Assembly: GCF_014269185.2 (NCBI RefSeq)
Contig: NZ_JABWRZ020000001.1
Location: 2,133,001-2,197,000 of the forward strand
DNA length: 64,000 nt
Source of the DNA: Pseudomonas oryzicola
GTDB lineage: Bacteria; Pseudomonadota; Gammaproteobacteria; Pseudomonadales; Pseudomonadaceae
Direction: 5' to 3'
Positions 61,102-64,000 of the stretch are shown here, piece by piece; the stretch's first letter is position 1, and every line of letters begins with the position of its first letter. A model generated the notes under the pieces. That model had not been told where the DNA came from and ran no database searches. It saw nothing but the letters and a program-made list of their open reading frames with translations. Position numbers and translations under genes: made by a program.

Positions 61102-62427
61102 ATGGACCTGTTTCGAAGCGAACCCGTCGCCCAGCCCCTGGCGGCCCGCCTGCGCCCGTCCAACCTGGACGAGTACGTCGGCCAGGAGCATCTGCTGGCG
61201 CGCGGCAAACCGCTGCGCGAAGCGCTGGAGCAGGGTGCGCTGCATTCGATGATCTTCTGGGGGCCGCCAGGGGTGGGCAAGACCACCCTGGCGCGGTTGC
61301 TGGCACAGTTCTGCGATGCGCACTTCGAAACGGTATCGGCAGTGCTGGCCGGGGTGAAGGAGATTCGCCAGGCGGTCGAGGTGGCCAAGCAGCAGGCTGG
61401 CCAGTACGGCCGCCGTACCATCCTGTTCGTCGACGAAGTGCACCGCTTCAACAAGTCGCAGCAGGACGCCTTCTTGCCGTACGTGGAAGACGGCACCCTG
61501 CTGTTCATTGGCGCCACCACCGAAAACCCGTCGTTCGAGCTGAACAACGCGCTGCTGTCACGGGCGCGGGTGTACGTGCTCAAGAGCCTGGACGAGGCGG
61601 CGCTGCGCAAGCTGGTCAACCGCGCCCTGACCGAAGAACGCGGCCTGGGCAAGCGCAACCTGCGCGTTGGCGAGGACGCCTTCAAGATGCTGATGGCCGC
61701 TGCCGATGGCGATGGCCGGCGCATGCTCAACTTCCTGGAAAACGCTTCGGACCTGGCCGAGGATGGCGGCGAAATCGGCGTCGAGCTGCTACAAAGCCTG
61801 CTCGGCGACAGCCGCCGGCGCTTCGACAAGGGCGGCGAGGCGTTCTACGACCAGATTTCCGCGCTGCACAAATCGGTGCGCGGCTCCAACCCGGACGCTG
61901 CGCTGTACTGGTTCGCGCGCATGCTCGACGGTGGCTGCGACCCGCTGTACATCGCCCGCCGTGTGGTACGCATGGCCAGCGAAGACATCGGCAATGCCGA
62001 CCCGCGCGCGCTCAGCCTGTGCCTGGCGGCCTGGGATGTGCAGGAGCGCCTGGGTAGCCCCGAGGGCGAGCTGGCGGTGGCCCAGGCCATCACCTACATC
62101 GCCTGCGCGCCGAAGAGCAATGCGGTGTATGTGGGCTTCAAGGCCGCCCTGCGCGAGGCCGCCGAGCATGGTTCGCTGGAAGTGCCGCTGCACCTGCGCA
62201 ACGCGCCGACCAAACTGATGAAGCAACTGGGCTACGGTGACGAGTACCGCTATGCCCATGACGAGCCCGACGCCTACGCCGCCGGAGAGGACTACTTCCC
62301 CGAAGCGCTCGAACCGCGCCAGTACTACCAGCCAGTGCCGCGAGGCCTGGAACTGAAAATTGGCGAGAAGCTGCGCCACCTGGCCGACCTCGACCGCAGC
62401 AGCCCCAGACAGCGGAGAAAGCCGTGA
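61102..62427 (+). CDS. rarA: Replication-associated recombination protein RarA (MgsA)
   Basis: RarA (441 aa) is an AAA+ ATPase related to clamp loaders that acts at stalled forks. It shows [19 protein letters not shown], Walker [17 protein letters not shown], Walker [20 protein letters not shown] and sensor 1 [12 protein letters not shown]. The C-terminal tetramerisation part contains [23 protein letters not shown]. Its stop overlaps the crcB start (GTGA), so the two are coupled. Confidence 0.95.
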   Translation: MDLFRSEPVAQPLAARLRPSNLDEYVGQEHLLARGKPLREALEQGALHSMIFWGPPGVGKTTLARLLAQFCDAHFETVSAVLAGVKEIRQAVEVAKQQAGQYGRRTILFVDEVHRFNKSQQDAFLPYVEDGTLLFIGATTENPSFELNNALLSRARVYVLKSLDEAALRKLVNRALTEERGLGKRNLRVGEDAFKMLMAAADGDGRRMLNFLENASDLAEDGGEIGVELLQSLLGDSRRRFDKGGEAFYDQISALHKSVRGSNPDAALYWFARMLDGGCDPLYIARRVVRMASEDIGNADPRALSLCLAAWDVQERLGSPEGELAVAQAITYIACAPKSNAVYVGFKAALREAAEHGSLEVPLHLRNAPTKLMKQLGYGDEYRYAHDEPDAYAAGEDYFPEALEPRQYYQPVPRGLELKIGEKLRHLADLDRSSPRQRRKP

Positions 62428-62798
62428 TTGCCTTGATTGCCGCCGTCAGTGCGGGCGGTATTGCCGGTACCTTGTTGCGCTTTGCCACCTCCAACTGGGT
62501 GGTTGCCCACTGGCCACGGCACTTCTATCTCGGTACGCTGGCGGTCAACCTGGTTGGCTGCCTGCTGATCGGCCTGCTGTATGGCCTGTTCCTGCACAAG
62601 CCGATGGTGCCGATCGAGCTGCGCGCCGGGCTGATCGTCGGCTTTCTGGGCGGCCTGACGACGTTTTCCTCCCTGTCGCTGGATACCGTACGCCTGCTGG
62701 AAAGCGGGCAAGTGCCGCTGGCGCTGGGCTATACCGCTATCAGCGTGGTGGGCGGGCTGCTCGCGACCTGGGCCGGCCTGTCCCTGACCCGATTCTGA
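62424..62798 (+). CDS. crcB: Fluoride channel CrcB/Fluc
   Basis: CrcB (124 aa) is a small four-helix dual-topology fluoride channel. It has [16 protein letters not shown] near the start, [17 protein letters not shown] with the conserved Asn, and the [17 protein letters not shown] pore motif. The start is GTG 62424 overlapping the rarA stop. It lacks a fluoride riboswitch directly upstream, so it is probably made constitutively from the ftsK-lolA-rarA region. Confidence 0.94.
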   Translation: MIALIAAVSAGGIAGTLLRFATSNWVVAHWPRHFYLGTLAVNLVGCLLIGLLYGLFLHKPMVPIELRAGLIVGFLGGLTTFSSLSLDTVRLLESGQVPLALGYTAISVVGGLLATWAGLSLTRF

Positions 62799-62816
62799 AC
62801 CAACACCTACACATAA

Positions 62817-64000
<1,184 letters not shown>

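Noticed and set aside
62424..62798. Fluoride riboswitch before crcB
   Set aside because: crcB overlaps rarA by four bases, so there is no leader in which such a structure could sit.

Overview
This window is chromosomal DNA from a Pseudomonas, most likely the P. putida group. The evidence is high GC with strong third-position G/C, many REP palindromes with the arm 'GCGGG..CCCGCTCCCACAG', and a gene order I remember as that of P. putida (glgA-treZ-malQ-treY; gnd-zwf; preA-preT-hydA; purB-hflD-mnmA; idh/icd; clpS-clpA-infA-ate-aat-ftsK-lolA-rarA-crcB-serS). There is no plasmid or prophage backbone, no IS transposase, no CRISPR array, and no tRNA or rRNA that I could find.

Layout. (1) 1-6654, minus strand: trehalose/glycogen operon glgA-treZ-malQ-treY, with treY cut by the window edge. 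(2) 6655-7525: a long non-coding region with an NtrC-like palindrome and a sigma54-like site. (3) 7526-14339, plus strand: an orphan type VI secretion island of vgrG, a cargo effector with an N-terminal hydrophobic region and a PoNe-like nuclease tail, three tandem PoNi-type immunity genes (one truncated), and a PAAR tip gene. (4) 14382-19117: a 55-residue coiled-coil protein, then gnd-zwf and a GH15 glucoamylase/trehalase-like enzyme. (5) 19154-21321: a two-gene Septu-like anti-phage cassette (ptuA ATPase, ptuB HNH nuclease). (6) 21525-30025: reductive pyrimidine catabolism, with a RutR-like regulator, PreA/PreT dihydropyrimidine dehydrogenase, dihydropyrimidinase, an NCS1 transporter and a beta-ureidopropionase. 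Two matching palindromes lie between the divergent hydantoinase and transporter genes. (7) 30062-43198: mixed housekeeping and accessory genes (rnz, lipocalin, RibD-like reductase, nhaB, dienoyl-CoA isomerase, nudC, TSUP permease, alpha/beta hydrolase, PuuB-like oxidase, an AA10 lytic polysaccharide monooxygenase without a signal peptide, topB, GNAT). (8) 43191-64000: core genes (roxA, purB, hflD, mnmA, nudJ, both isocitrate dehydrogenases, cspD, clpS, clpA, infA, ate, aat, ftsK, lolA, rarA, crcB, serS).

How the genes work together. Zwf and Gnd feed the pentose-phosphate route, next to genes that store carbon as alpha-glucan and trehalose. The pyrimidine block covers uptake and all three reductive steps from uracil/thymine to beta-amino acids. 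ClpS, ClpA, Ate and Aat together form an N-end-rule degradation set. The accessory material (the T6SS toxin/immunity module and the Septu-like cassette) sits between these conserved blocks. It is where base composition drops and where gene duplication and truncation are visible. The most interesting items are the PoNe/PoNi module with its mosaic immunity array, the Septu-like pair, the signal-less LPMO, and operator candidates for pyrimidine catabolism and ftsK.
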